A stretch of 64,000 bases of DNA from positions 2,542,001 to 2,606,000 of the forward strand of contig NZ_CP037858.1 in NCBI RefSeq assembly GCF_006974125.1, read 5' to 3'. The stretch comes from Stenotrophomonas maltophilia. GTDB taxonomy: Bacteria > Pseudomonadota > Gammaproteobacteria > Xanthomonadales > Xanthomonadaceae. The position numbers and the translations under genes were made by a program. The notes below the pieces were generated by a model. That model worked only from the letters and a program-made list of their open reading frames with translations. It ran no database searches and was not told the DNA's origin. Shown here in pieces: positions 1 through 8,165 of this stretch (positions are counted from its first letter, which is position 1; each line of letters starts with the position of its first letter).

Positions 1-54
1 CAGTTCACGGAAGCGCACATCGAGGCGCAGGCGCGTGTTGTTGTGTTCGGTCAT
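1..54 (-). CDS. N-terminus of a possible siderophore-interacting protein (partial)
   Basis: Only the first 18 codons are inside the window, reading toward the left edge; the start is the ATG at 54-52. The visible peptide (MTEHNNTRLRLDVRFREL) resembles the opening of FAD-binding siderophore-interacting ferric reductases, and a PadR regulator lies 59 bases upstream on the same strand. PadR/siderophore-interacting pairs are known (E. coli YqjI/YqjH). The assignment rests mainly on this context and is weak. Confidence 0.35.
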   Translation of the reverse strand, partial: MTEHNNTRLRLDVRFREL

Positions 55-113
55 GGGGTTACCTGTAAAGGTGTCGCGCGGGGGCGCGCGGCGTAGGGGA
101 GACCTGGCTGGAT

Positions 114-674
114 TCAGTCTGGCTGGGTCGTTGAAATGGGTGGGCTCTCGCTACCGGCCGTACCGTTGAGCAGGGCAGACGCCCGCGTCAGCAGCGCCGC
201 GACTTCTTCTGCTTCGCCCTCGGCCCAGCGGCCGTGGTGATGCACCAGCGCCCGCTTGAACTCGCGCAGGGCACCGGCCAGCGGCGGCGGCAGCGAGGCC
301 TTGGTGATCTCGCGGGCACGGTCGAAGGCACGCCGCTGCGCCAGGCGCACCTGGGTGCGCTGCACCTTCAGCTCGAACTCGCCGGCGGCGGTGATGCGGA
401 AGATCCGCTTGCCGTCCACTTCCTCGGCCTCGATCCAGCCGGCCTGCTCGAAGCTGGCCAGCAGCGGGTACATGGTGCCGGCGCTGGGCGTGTAGGCCTG
501 CATGAACTGGTTGCTGATCAGCTGCATCAGCTCGTAGCCATGGCGCGGTTGCTCGCCGATCAGGGCCAGCACCAGCAGGCGCAGGTCGCCGCGGCTGAGC
601 ACGCGCGGCTGGCCGTTGCGGCGCGGCACTTCCGGATGGGTGGAACGGGCTCTGGGAGAAGCGGTACGGCTCAT
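114..674 (-). CDS. PadR-family transcriptional regulator
   Basis: This 186-residue protein carries the PadR winged helix from about residue 25 to 100, with the typical HGYELMQLI helix, the TMYPLLASFE recognition segment and the GKRIFRIT wing. A C-terminal helical region for dimerisation follows. The start at 674 was chosen because a longer reading from 731 would translate the operator palindromes. PadR proteins usually repress themselves and a neighbouring gene; here the likely targets are its own promoter and the co-directional gene at 1-54. By analogy with YqjI the ligand could be a metal, but there is no obvious metal-binding N-terminal tail, so the ligand is unknown. Confidence 0.85.
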   Translation of the reverse strand: MSRTASPRARSTHPEVPRRNGQPRVLSRGDLRLLVLALIGEQPRHGYELMQLISNQFMQAYTPSAGTMYPLLASFEQAGWIEAEEVDGKRIFRITAAGEFELKVQRTQVRLAQRRAFDRAREITKASLPPPLAGALREFKRALVHHHGRWAEGEAEEVAALLTRASALLNGTAGSESPPISTTQPD

Positions 675-676
675 TT

Positions 677-721
677 CGATATATCGGTAAACGAGTGTGC
701 AAACGATATATCGATATATCG
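677..721. promoter_or_regulatory. PadR operator: three CGATATATCG palindromes
   Basis: The 10-base perfect palindrome CGATATATCG occurs at 677-686, 704-713 and 712-721, the last two overlapping by two bases. They start three bases upstream of the padR-like start codon and are AT-rich in a GC-rich genome. ATAT-rich dyads are typical PadR targets, so autoregulation is inferred. Confidence 0.75.
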
Positions 722-731
722 AAGACGACAA

Positions 732-1221
732 TCATCGATCCGGCCACAAGCGGGTCAGTTTTGGGCCATGGCCGGCCGCGGGCCCACAGCAAAAGGGGCG
801 CCCTTTGCAGGGCGCCCCGGCGGTACTGTGGAAGGGAGCAGGGCCGACAGGCCCATCACTCGCGGCCCACGCTGGACCCGCTGCCGGCACCGATCCAGAG
901 GCAGGTGCGACACGTTGTCGCCGGTTCAGTACCGCTGCCCGAACCGCCCCCATAGCGGTGCCGGAGTTGCCCTACAACCGTCATCGGCAGCAGTAACACT
1001 GCGTCCTGCACATGGGCGCAGCGGCCCGCAAGCGACAGCCCGCGCAGCCACCAAGGCCCGCCGCAGGGCCTTCAGCGGGCCCGGCAAGCCCCTTGCGGAC
1101 ACTGGCCGGTTGCATCCATACGCCTGCGTAGCCAAGTGACGAAAGCCCTTGGTGCGCTACACTTTGCGGTCTAGAAATCTATACAACAGTCGCGCGCGTG
1201 CGTGCGGTTATGGGAGCGCTA
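732..1221. other. Intergenic region before aceE, possible minus-strand ncRNA
   Basis: This gap of about 490 bases holds the minus-strand terminator at 795-818 and several short hairpins, for example around 905-923 (GGCAGGTGCGAC with GTCGCC). The aceE promoter must lie at its right end; a weak candidate is TTGGTG at 1149-1154 with TAGAAA at 1172-1177. Short open frames on the minus strand have no recognisable product. The minus strand between 819 and about 1140 is a candidate for a structured RNA because it ends in a good terminator, but no known RNA family was recognised. Confidence 0.35.
795..818 (-). terminator. Rho-independent terminator, minus strand
   Basis: A perfect 10-bp stem (795-804 with 809-818, loop TTGC) is followed on the minus strand by TTTTGC. 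No recognised minus-strand gene precedes it, so it may end an unannotated transcript coming from 819-1140. Confidence 0.6.
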
Positions 1222-3909
1222 ATGAACTGGTTGAACGAGGTGCTGAACAACGACCCGAATCCTGTGGAAACCCAGGAGTGGATCGAGTCGTTGAAGGCCG
1301 TTATTGATGTCGAGGGCTCCGAGCGCGCGCATCAGCTGCTGGAAGGCATGGTGGAACTGACCCGTCGTTCGGGCGCCTACCTGCCGTTCTCTCCCACCAC
1401 CGAGTACGTCAACACCATCGAGCCGCAGCTCGAGGCCAAGAGCCCGGGCAATGCCGAGCTGGAATGGCGCATCCGTTCGATCATCCGCTGGAACGCGATG
1501 GCCACTGTGGTGCGCGCCAACCGCAAGCCGGGTGACCTGGGCGGCCACATCGCCTCGTTCGCCTCCGGCGCCACCCTGTACGACGTGGGCTTCAACCACT
1601 TCTGGCGCGCCCCGAGCGAAAACCACCCGGGCGACCTGCTGTTCATCCAGGGCCACAGCGCCCCGGGCATCTACGCGCGTTCCTTCCTGGAAGGCCGCAT
1701 CAGCGAAGAGCAGCTGGACAAGTTCCGCATGGAAGTGGACGGCGGTGGCCTGTCCTCGTACCCGCACCCGTGGCTGATGCCGGAATACTGGCAGACCCCG
1801 ACCGTGTCGATGGGCCTGGGCCCGCTGGCCGCCATCTACCAGGCGCAGTTCATGCGCTACCTGGAAAACCGTGGCCTGATCGAGAAGTCCGACCGCAAGG
1901 TGTGGTGCTTCATCGGCGACGGCGAGAGCGACGAACCGGAAACCCTGGGTGCCATCGCCCTGGCCGGCCGTGAAGGCCTGGACAACCTGATCTTCGTGGT
2001 GAACTGCAACCTGCAGCGCCTGGACGGCCCGGTGCGCGGCAACGGCAAGATCATCCAGGAACTGGAAGGCGTGTTCCGTGGCGGCGGCTGGAACGTGATC
2101 AAGCTGCTGTGGGGCGGTTACTGGGATGCCCTGCTGGCCAAGGACAGCGACGGCGTCCTGAAGAAGCTGATGATGGAAACCGTCGACGGCGAATACCAGA
2201 ACTGCAAGGCATTCGGCGGCGCGTATACCCGCGAGCATTTCTTCGGCAAGTACCCGGAAACCGCTGCGATGGTTGCCGGCCTGAGCGACGACGACATCTG
2301 GCGCCTGAACCGTGGTGGCCACGACCCGCACAAGGTGTACGCCGCCTACCACCAGGCCGTGAACACCAAGGGCATGCCGACCGTCATCCTGGCCAAGACC
2401 GTGAAGGGTTACGGCATGGGCAGCGCCGGTGAAGCGCTGAACCCGACCCACCAGACCAAGAAGCTGGACGACGAAGCGGTGCGCCACTTCCGCGACCGCT
2501 TCAACATTCCGGTGACCGACGCGCAGCTGGCCGACGGCCAGGTGCCGTTCTACCACCCGGGCCCGGATTCGCCGGAAGTGCAGTACCTGCAGGAACGCCG
2601 TGCCGCGCTGGGCGGTTACCTGCCGCAGCGCCGCCGCAAGGCCGACAAGACCTTCGTGGCACCGAAGCTGGAAGCGTACGAGCGCCTGCTGAAGAGCAGC
2701 GGCGAGCGCAGCTACTCCACCACCATGGCCTTCGTGCAGAGCCTGAACATCACCCTGCGCGACAAGGAACTGGGCCCGCACATCGTGCCGATCGTGGCCG
2801 ACGAAGCCCGTACCTTCGGTATGGAAGGCCTGTTCCGCCAGATCGGCATCTACGCGCCGTTCGGCCAGAAGTACAAGCCGGTCGATGCTGACCAGCTGAT
2901 GTTCTACCGCGAAGACCAGAGCGGCCAGGTGCTGCAGCAGGGCATCAGCGAGCCGGGTGCGATCAGCTCGTGGATGGCCGCTGGTACCAGCTACTCGGTC
3001 AGCAACGTGCCGATGCTGCCGTTCTACATCTACTACTCGATGTTCGGCTTCCAGCGCGTGGGCGACATCGCCTGGCAGGCAGCGGACATGCGTACCCGCG
3101 GCTTCCTGCTGGGTGGCACCGCCGGCCGTACCACGCTGAACGGTGAAGGCCTGCAGCACGAAGATGGCTTCAGCCATCTGGTGGCCGGTGGCATCCCGAA
3201 CGTGCGCAGCTACGACCCGACCTTCGGCTTCGAAGTGACGGTGATCCTGCAGCACGGCACCAAGGCGATGATGGAAGATCAGATTGACGAGTATTACTAC
3301 GTCACCCTGATGAACGAGAACTACACCCACCCGGAAATGCCGGAAGGCGCGGCCGAAGGCATCGTCAAGGGCATGTACCTGCTGACCGACGCCGGCAAGC
3401 CGAAGAAGGGCGAGCTGCGCGTGCAGCTGCTGGGTTCGGGCACCATCCTGCGCGAAGCCATTGCTGCCGCCGAGCTGCTGGACAAGGACTTCGGCGTGAC
3501 CGCCGACATCTGGAGCTGCCCGAGCTTCAACGAACTGCGTCGCGATGGTTTCGACGTGGAACGTGCCAACCGCCTGCATCCGGAAGGTGAGCAGCGCAAG
3601 GCCTACGTGACCGAGCTGCTGGAAGGCCGCCAGGGCCCGGCGATTGCCGCCACCGACTATGTGCGTGCGTATGCGGACCAGATCCGTGCGTTCGTGCCGA
3701 TGTCGTACACCGTGCTGGGTACCGATGGTTTCGGCCGTTCGGATACGCGTGCGAACCTGCGTAGGTTCTTCGAGGTTGACCGGTACTACATCGCGCATGC
3801 CGCGATTGCGGCGCTGGCGAAGGAAGGGAAGATGACCGCGAAGGACGTGGCCAGGGCGATCAAGCAGTACAAGATTGATCCGGAGAAGGCTAATCCTGTT
3901 GGGGTTTGA
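1222..3909 (+). CDS. aceE: Pyruvate dehydrogenase E1 component (homodimeric type)
   Basis: This is the thiamine-diphosphate-dependent E1 subunit of the pyruvate dehydrogenase complex, which decarboxylates pyruvate and passes the acetyl group to the E2 lipoyl domain in the cytoplasm. At 895 residues it has the length of AceE. The TPP motif runs from GDGESDEPE (about residue 232) to NCN (about 261), and the following NLQRLDGPVRGNGKI matches E. coli AceE closely. The ATG at 1222 was chosen: it gives a start like other AceE proteins and has GGGAG seven bases upstream. Upstream in-frame GTG (1198) and ATG (1210) are possible but less likely. The E2 and E3 genes are not adjacent, and a terminator follows, so it appears monocistronic. 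Confidence 0.97.
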   Translation: MNWLNEVLNNDPNPVETQEWIESLKAVIDVEGSERAHQLLEGMVELTRRSGAYLPFSPTTEYVNTIEPQLEAKSPGNAELEWRIRSIIRWNAMATVVRANRKPGDLGGHIASFASGATLYDVGFNHFWRAPSENHPGDLLFIQGHSAPGIYARSFLEGRISEEQLDKFRMEVDGGGLSSYPHPWLMPEYWQTPTVSMGLGPLAAIYQAQFMRYLENRGLIEKSDRKVWCFIGDGESDEPETLGAIALAGREGLDNLIFVVNCNLQRLDGPVRGNGKIIQELEGVFRGGGWNVIKLLWGGYWDALLAKDSDGVLKKLMMETVDGEYQNCKAFGGAYTREHFFGKYPETAAMVAGLSDDDIWRLNRGGHDPHKVYAAYHQAVNTKGMPTVILAKTVKGYGMGSAGEALNPTHQTKKLDDEAVRHFRDRFNIPVTDAQLADGQVPFYHPGPDSPEVQYLQERRAALGGYLPQRRRKADKTFVAPKLEAYERLLKSSGERSYSTTMAFVQSLNITLRDKELGPHIVPIVADEARTFGMEGLFRQIGIYAPFGQKYKPVDADQLMFYREDQSGQVLQQGISEPGAISSWMAAGTSYSVSNVPMLPFYIYYSMFGFQRVGDIAWQAADMRTRGFLLGGTAGRTTLNGEGLQHEDGFSHLVAGGIPNVRSYDPTFGFEVTVILQHGTKAMMEDQIDEYYYVTLMNENYTHPEMPEGAAEGIVKGMYLLTDAGKPKKGELRVQLLGSGTILREAIAAAELLDKDFGVTADIWSCPSFNELRRDGFDVERANRLHPEGEQRKAYVTELLEGRQGPAIAATDYVRAYADQIRAFVPMSYTVLGTDGFGRSDTRANLRRFFEVDRYYIAHAAIAALAKEGKMTAKDVARAIKQYKIDPEKANPVGV

Positions 3910-3953
3910 TGTAACTATTTGATTTGTATGGGATGATTGTGGTGTTCGAAGCG

Positions 3954-3992
3954 CGCTTGGGCCACCTCGTGGTGGCTCGAGCGGCGTTTTTT
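3954..3992 (+). terminator. Rho-independent terminator of aceE
   Basis: A stem of about 13 bp (3954-3966 with 3971-3983, loop TCGT, including G-T wobbles) is followed closely by TTTTTT at 3987-3992. It lies 45 bases after the aceE stop codon and separates aceE from the AT-richer island to the right. Confidence 0.85.
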
Positions 3993-4053
3993 CACTCGAT
4001 TTTATCAATGAAGTTGCCTACACTCGCCCCATAGGGGCAGCAGGAAGGATGCA

Positions 4054-4269
4054 ATGAAGACTCAGATCTTCGAATGCCATCGACATAGGGATATGATTTC
4101 CGCTAACGGAGATTTCCAACAGTTGGAGTTGGATTTCGAGGCCGCTAAACGCGTTAGCGCAAAAATACTGTGTTTTTCAGAACATAGAGCACGGGTTCAC
4201 GCATTGAATGAAACTGATGATGCGTCCCGCCGTTTGCTCGAATTTGCCGCGACTCTCCCTGACTGGTAA
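4054..4269 (+). CDS. 71-residue hypothetical protein, leader of the avcD operon
   Basis: A small soluble protein with no recognised domain. AGGAAGG lies five bases before its ATG. Its stop codon is directly followed by the next reading frame, and the better avcD start lies 40 bases on, so the two are almost certainly cotranscribed. In Vibrio the AvcD deaminase is kept inactive by AvcI, an RNA encoded just upstream in a region once annotated as a small ORF. The same position here means that either the peptide or the RNA may be the functional product. The G+C content is clearly lower than in aceE, which suggests transfer. Confidence 0.6.
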   Translation: MKTQIFECHRHRDMISANGDFQQLELDFEAAKRVSAKILCFSEHRARVHALNETDDASRRLLEFAATLPDW

Positions 4270-4308
4270 ATGACTGCGGTAGACTCCCTAGACAAACAGG
4301 GGGTAAGG

Positions 4309-5895
4309 ATGAACGCCGCGATCGCACCTGTGGGCAAGAATGCCCCAGCAGCCAGTAATGCGCTTTCTAAAGATGCGAGTGATGAGATTCGCTCCAGGCA
4401 TTCCAAAGAACTAATAATCGGGCTGAGCGGCCCGGTTGGCTGTGGTCTAGAGCACGTAAAGCGCGTGCTAAGGCAGCAACTTGAGCTGCATGGATATGAG
4501 GTGGTTGACATCAAAGTGTCGGCCCAATTCGCGGAACTGGCGCGAAGATTCGGCTTGCCGGAACCACCTGATTCGTTTGCGAATGAGTACGAACGAATCA
4601 GTGCTTTCCAGGACTTAGGGAATTCGCTGAGGAGTCGCGTTGGTGGGGACCTGGCCGCGCAGCTTGCGGTAAGCATGATTGCCCAGGATCGAACGGTGAA
4701 GAATCCCGGATTGCCTGTTCAGGAGATCAAGCCAGGCAGAGTTGCCTATATAATCGATCAACTAAAGAATCCTAGCGAAGCCATACTGCTTCGGGAAATT
4801 TACGGAAATATCTTCTATCTAATTGGTATCCTCACCGGATATGAGAAGAGGAAGTCTTATCTATCCACTTTGATGGGGGGCGCGAATGCCGAACAGCTCA
4901 TTGAACGGGATAGGGCTGAATCTGGAAGTTCTGGTCAGCAATTGGAAAAGACGCTTAAACTTGCTGACTATTTTGTCAGAAATGATAGCGACAATACTCC
5001 AGAGCTTGAGGCGCCAATACAGCGATTTGTAAAGCTTCTGCATGGAACACCAGGCATAACTCCAACACTTCTTGAGCGAGGAATGCACGCTGCGTACAGT
5101 GCATCGCTTCGCTCTGCCTGTTTGTCGAGGCAGGTTGGTGCTGCAATTCTGGATTCGGATGGGATCCTAGTCTCAACCGGTTGCAACGACGTTCCGAAGG
5201 CTGGTGGTGGCCTTTACGACGAAAGCGGGAATGATCAGCGTTGCGTGTTTCGAGAGGGCGGAATTTGCTTTAACGATAAGCACAAGGATCGCCTCAGAGA
5301 TGAGATTGAACAGCTTCTGATTACTCGTGGAGTTGCGAAAACTCAGGCAAGTCTGCTGGCGCGGGAGATTCGATCGGGAACGCGACTTAAGGACCTTATT
5401 GAGTTCTCGCGCGCGGTTCACGCTGAGATGGACGCGATTATTTCGGCGGCAAGAAGAGGGGGCAGTGCTATTCAGGGGTGTCTGCTTTTCACAACGACCT
5501 ACCCTTGCCACAATTGCGCTCGTCATATCGTGGCGGCAGGTATTAGCGCTGTGTACTTTATTGAGCCCTACGGTAAAAGTCTCGCTAGTGAACTGCATGA
5601 TGACGCGATCAGTCACGCGCCTTCTCCATCCCCAGCGTCAGCGTCAGCGACTGGCAAGGTCGCCTTCTTGCACTTTGAAGGAGTCGCTCCTGCACGATTC
5701 TCGAGTCTTTTCTTTTCTTTGGACTCGAGGAAGGATTCAACTGGGAAGGCCAGGTTTGTTCGCGCAGAGCAATCTGAAAAGAGAGCGCCTGAACTTCTTG
5801 ACAACTACAGAGAGCTTGAAGCGAAAATTAATGAAAGGCTCAAGAGAAAGGTGGATGAAGCAGAGAGCGCTTTCATTCCTGATGGTGTTGCCTAA
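4309..5895 (+). CDS. avcD: AvcD-type anti-phage deoxycytidylate (dCTP/dCMP) deaminase
   Basis: The 528-residue protein has two parts. The N-terminal half is a P-loop NTPase fold with the Walker A-like GLSGPVGCGLE at about residues 38-48. The C-terminal half is a zinc cytidine deaminase with HAE at 371-373 and PCHNC at 399-403. This architecture defines the AvcD / anti-phage dCTP deaminase family, which depletes deoxycytidine nucleotides on phage infection. The start at 4309 has AGGGGG five bases upstream; the in-frame ATG at 4270 would add 13 residues but lacks a ribosome site. The gene is preceded by a small ORF and followed by a Panacea gene with only 14 bases between, so it is part of an operon. 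Base composition is AT-richer than the flanks. Confidence 0.85.
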   Translation: MNAAIAPVGKNAPAASNALSKDASDEIRSRHSKELIIGLSGPVGCGLEHVKRVLRQQLELHGYEVVDIKVSAQFAELARRFGLPEPPDSFANEYERISAFQDLGNSLRSRVGGDLAAQLAVSMIAQDRTVKNPGLPVQEIKPGRVAYIIDQLKNPSEAILLREIYGNIFYLIGILTGYEKRKSYLSTLMGGANAEQLIERDRAESGSSGQQLEKTLKLADYFVRNDSDNTPELEAPIQRFVKLLHGTPGITPTLLERGMHAAYSASLRSACLSRQVGAAILDSDGILVSTGCNDVPKAGGGLYDESGNDQRCVFREGGICFNDKHKDRLRDEIEQLLITRGVAKTQASLLAREIRSGTRLKDLIEFSRAVHAEMDAIISAARRGGSAIQGCLLFTTTYPCHNCARHIVAAGISAVYFIEPYGKSLASELHDDAISHAPSPSPASASATGKVAFLHFEGVAPARFSSLFFSLDSRKDSTGKARFVRAEQSEKRAPELLDNYRELEAKINERLKRKVDEAESAFIPDGVA

Positions 5896-5909
5896 TGAAG
5901 GGGGCACTT

Positions 5910-6398
5910 ATGTACGACAGTAGGGCAGTCGCTAATACAATCCTGGGGTGCGCAGAAAGTCGTGGGTTGGAGATAACTAATCTATCGCTACAGAAGATCA
6001 TTTACTTTTGCCACGGATGGCATATGGTGGTTTTTGGGTCGCCATTGATTAGGCAGGAATTTGAAGCGTGGCAATACGGGCCGGTGCTTCAAAATCTGTA
6101 TAGGGAATTCAAAGGCTTTGAGCGAAAGGCGATTGATGGCCGGTGTACTCAAATTGACCTTAATAATGGTTCCAGAAAAATTGTAGAGCCTGTACAAGAA
6201 TTGGAAGTATATAATCTCATTGATTCCTGTGTTTGTTTCTATGGAGCACTGAGGCCTGGGACGCTAGTTGAGATGAGCCATGATCCGGCAGGTCCCTGGC
6301 ATGATTCGTGGAACTACGAGGGTGAGGTTAATCCAGGGATGCGAATGGCGAACGAAAAAATTCATGAATACTTCATGCAGGTGACTCGGCCATTCTAG
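5910..6398 (+). CDS. Panacea (DUF4065/SocA-like) domain protein, possible antitoxin
   Basis: This 162-residue protein matches the Panacea/DUF4065 pattern almost throughout: YDSRAVANTIL, LSLQKIIYFCHGWH, FEAWQYGPVLQNLYREFKGF. Panacea proteins (the GepA/SocA group) are antitoxins of many unrelated toxins and often sit in defence loci. The ATG at 5910 was preferred to 5895 because AAGGGGG lies five bases before it; the 5895 ATG overlaps the avcD stop codon by one base. The next gene begins 11 bases downstream and is the obvious candidate partner. Confidence 0.8.
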   Translation: MYDSRAVANTILGCAESRGLEITNLSLQKIIYFCHGWHMVVFGSPLIRQEFEAWQYGPVLQNLYREFKGFERKAIDGRCTQIDLNNGSRKIVEPVQELEVYNLIDSCVCFYGALRPGTLVEMSHDPAGPWHDSWNYEGEVNPGMRMANEKIHEYFMQVTRPF

Positions 6399-6409
6399 AG
6401 GGATATTCC

Positions 6410-7132
6410 ATGTCGAAACTGAAGGCTCCTAAAGTGCCGTCCTTGCAGCACCTTGCTAGAACCTGGGATTCTGATCCTGAGAAAGTTCGAAGGACACTGG
6501 TGGCATTGGCTAAAAATAGCCCGACTTTTAGTTATCAACTGATGTATGAGCTAGTTCAAGACCTGGTTCATGCCAAAATTCCGTATGAGCAGATTGAATT
6601 CGCAATAAAGTCTCGTGTAGGGCGGGAGAGTGTCAGAAACAACTTTCTAGAAATTCTTCCCCTGGTTCGTGAAGGTATGGAAGGAATTCGTCCGTCATTT
6701 GTCCATAGAGTCGTGCCTCGGCACTACCCGCTCGGGCGAGGCCTATATGTCCCTTTCTCTCCGCCATTCGTCTACGGTGCGAGCGGCGTTCTTCATATGC
6801 CCTGGTTTAGTTTCTGGCGAAGCAATCCCCTCTCGGGTGTCAGGCTCAGCCTATTCGCGACAATCATCGACGAAATTGTTGAGCAAGATCCAGATCTTGA
6901 GTATGCAGAGGTAACAATTCTTGACTTTAGTGCCTCAGGCGCCGCATCCCCTCGCGAACTCAATAAAATTAAGCTAGAAGAAATTGAGCGCGTTGATCGA
7001 GCGGATTTGGTCGAAATGTTGAGAATTTACGTATCTGGTTATGAGGCAGCATGCCGTGACTTGGAAGCTAATGATTATTCGTCGCTGGAGACTGAGTCGG
7101 AGAATGATGCGCAGTTCTTGTTGTTCGACTAG
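6410..7132 (+). CDS. Unrecognised 240-residue protein, candidate partner/toxin of the Panacea protein
   Basis: I do not recognise a family. The protein is soluble, with a helical N-terminal third (SLQHLARTW, VRRTLVALAK), a Pro/Phe-rich middle (FSPPFVYGASGVLHMPWFSFW, about residues 115-135) and an acidic C-terminus ending in LFD. AGAGGG lies before the ATG. Its place directly after a Panacea gene is where PanT toxins are usually found, so a toxin or effector role is inferred from context only. Its stop codon overlaps that of the convergent HNH gene. Composition is AT-rich like the rest of the island. Confidence 0.6.
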   Translation: MSKLKAPKVPSLQHLARTWDSDPEKVRRTLVALAKNSPTFSYQLMYELVQDLVHAKIPYEQIEFAIKSRVGRESVRNNFLEILPLVREGMEGIRPSFVHRVVPRHYPLGRGLYVPFSPPFVYGASGVLHMPWFSFWRSNPLSGVRLSLFATIIDEIVEQDPDLEYAEVTILDFSASGAASPRELNKIKLEEIERVDRADLVEMLRIYVSGYEAACRDLEANDYSSLETESENDAQFLLFD

Positions 7133-8058
7133 ATCTGAAGTCGAGAGTCGAATTGATTTTCTATGGAGCATTCATGAGCGCGTCTTCTGAAGATATTGTC
7201 TCGATGAAATTCAAGATACTCCAGCTGTCGTCGTGAAAAGGGTCCGTAACCGCGACCTTGCCTCAGATCAAGCTTGAGGGAATTCTGGACGTTCAAAGGA
7301 AGATCCTGGGCGACAATCAGGTTTGCTTCTTTCGAAAAGCTAATCCATCCGCGATCAAAGAGCAGATCGGCATGCGGAGCCAGCAGAAGGCCGTTCTCGC
7401 CATCAATGCGCTCGCTATGAGTGCTGTCCGCCCATGGCTTGATATGGCTCGCACGGAGGAATCTAAGGTCCTCAATACCAGTCAGTCGGCAGCCCTTTTC
7501 AACGCCGATCAAGCGTTCGCGGAACAGGCGCTGCTTCGTACGCACTTCGGTTTCGCGTCTTGTACTGGTCGCGCCTACGTCATCAATAGCGGCATCGATC
7601 TCAGCTTGGTCCGACTCACTTGCCGCGAGGCCCAGTGAGGCTTCAAGCGATCTCAAGCGGAACACGATGGCAGATCTTGGCTGCCCTTCTCGATCTGGCA
7701 TGCCAGGTTGAACGTAGGAGGACTGACACATGAACCTACCAAGGTATCGGTAGGGCCGCCCCTTGCCCATCATCTGAAACACTACAAGCGTCTTGCCATC
7801 CCTGACGTGCTCACCAATCGCTCGGTTGCCCGCCACGTACTTCATGTCTCCGACTTGACCCTCACCGAAGTAATGAAAGACTTCGTCGTCGTCCCAAAAG
7901 TCGTGGTAGCCGTGAGACACGCCGGCCTCGCCAGTGAACGCGATGACTAGCGGATGCTCCTTGGGTGTCGAAATGCCGCCTTGCTGTTGTCCGCCAAATA
8001 CACCGTGGATCTGCTTTTGACGGTTGTAGAGCGCGCCCACCTCGAATGGGAGTTCCAT
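7129..8058 (-). CDS. HNH endonuclease with SRA-like N-terminal domain (McrA-like, probable type IV restriction)
   Basis: The 309-residue protein has an N-terminal domain (about 5-140) with YNRQKQIHGVFGGQQQGG, GYHDFWDD and YFGEGQVGDM, resembling the SRA-like module of ScoMcrA-type enzymes that read modified DNA. The C-terminal domain (about 175-245) is an HNH_2 nuclease: Cys190, SHIKPW with His205, NGLLL with Asn222, and LLFDRGWISF. The expected role is cleavage of modified or foreign DNA. It converges on the avcD operon, and the stop codons overlap over four bases. The exact modification recognised cannot be read from the sequence. Confidence 0.8.
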   Translation of the reverse strand: MELPFEVGALYNRQKQIHGVFGGQQQGGISTPKEHPLVIAFTGEAGVSHGYHDFWDDDEVFHYFGEGQVGDMKYVAGNRAIGEHVRDGKTLVVFQMMGKGRPYRYLGRFMCQSSYVQPGMPDREGQPRSAIVFRLRSLEASLGLAASESDQAEIDAAIDDVGATSTRRETEVRTKQRLFRERLIGVEKGCRLTGIEDLRFLRASHIKPWADSTHSERIDGENGLLLAPHADLLFDRGWISFSKEANLIVAQDLPLNVQNSLKLDLRQGRGYGPFSRRQLEYLEFHRDNIFRRRAHECSIENQFDSRLQI

Positions 8059-8165
8059 CCTAGATCCCTGTCCCAGCAGCTAAGTGCCCAGGATTCTAGC
8101 CAGAACCAGGCTTCTTGTGTCATTGGCTGACGCGTTTGGCTGCCTCGACAGGGTGCAGATGGGGG

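Noticed and set aside
1198..1221. Longer aceE start at GTG 1198 or ATG 1210
   Set aside because: The ATG at 1222 matches the usual AceE N-terminus and has GGGAG at the right distance; the upstream codons add residues without a ribosome site.
1219..4008. Very long open frame opposite aceE
   Set aside because: It is the antisense shadow of a high-GC coding gene; it has no recognisable domain and a His/Gln/Val-rich composition typical of such shadows.
4025..4038. GCCCC-ATA-GGGGC dyad before the avcD operon as an operator
   Set aside because: Only five bases per arm and no known matching regulator; noted but too weak to list as a feature.
7258..7950. Plus-strand frames inside the HNH gene
   Set aside because: They are out-of-frame readings of a convincing minus-strand nuclease and have no domain.
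3954..8160. Attachment-site direct repeats flanking the defence island
   Set aside because: No convincing direct repeat, tRNA or integrase was found at either edge; the mode of acquisition stays open.
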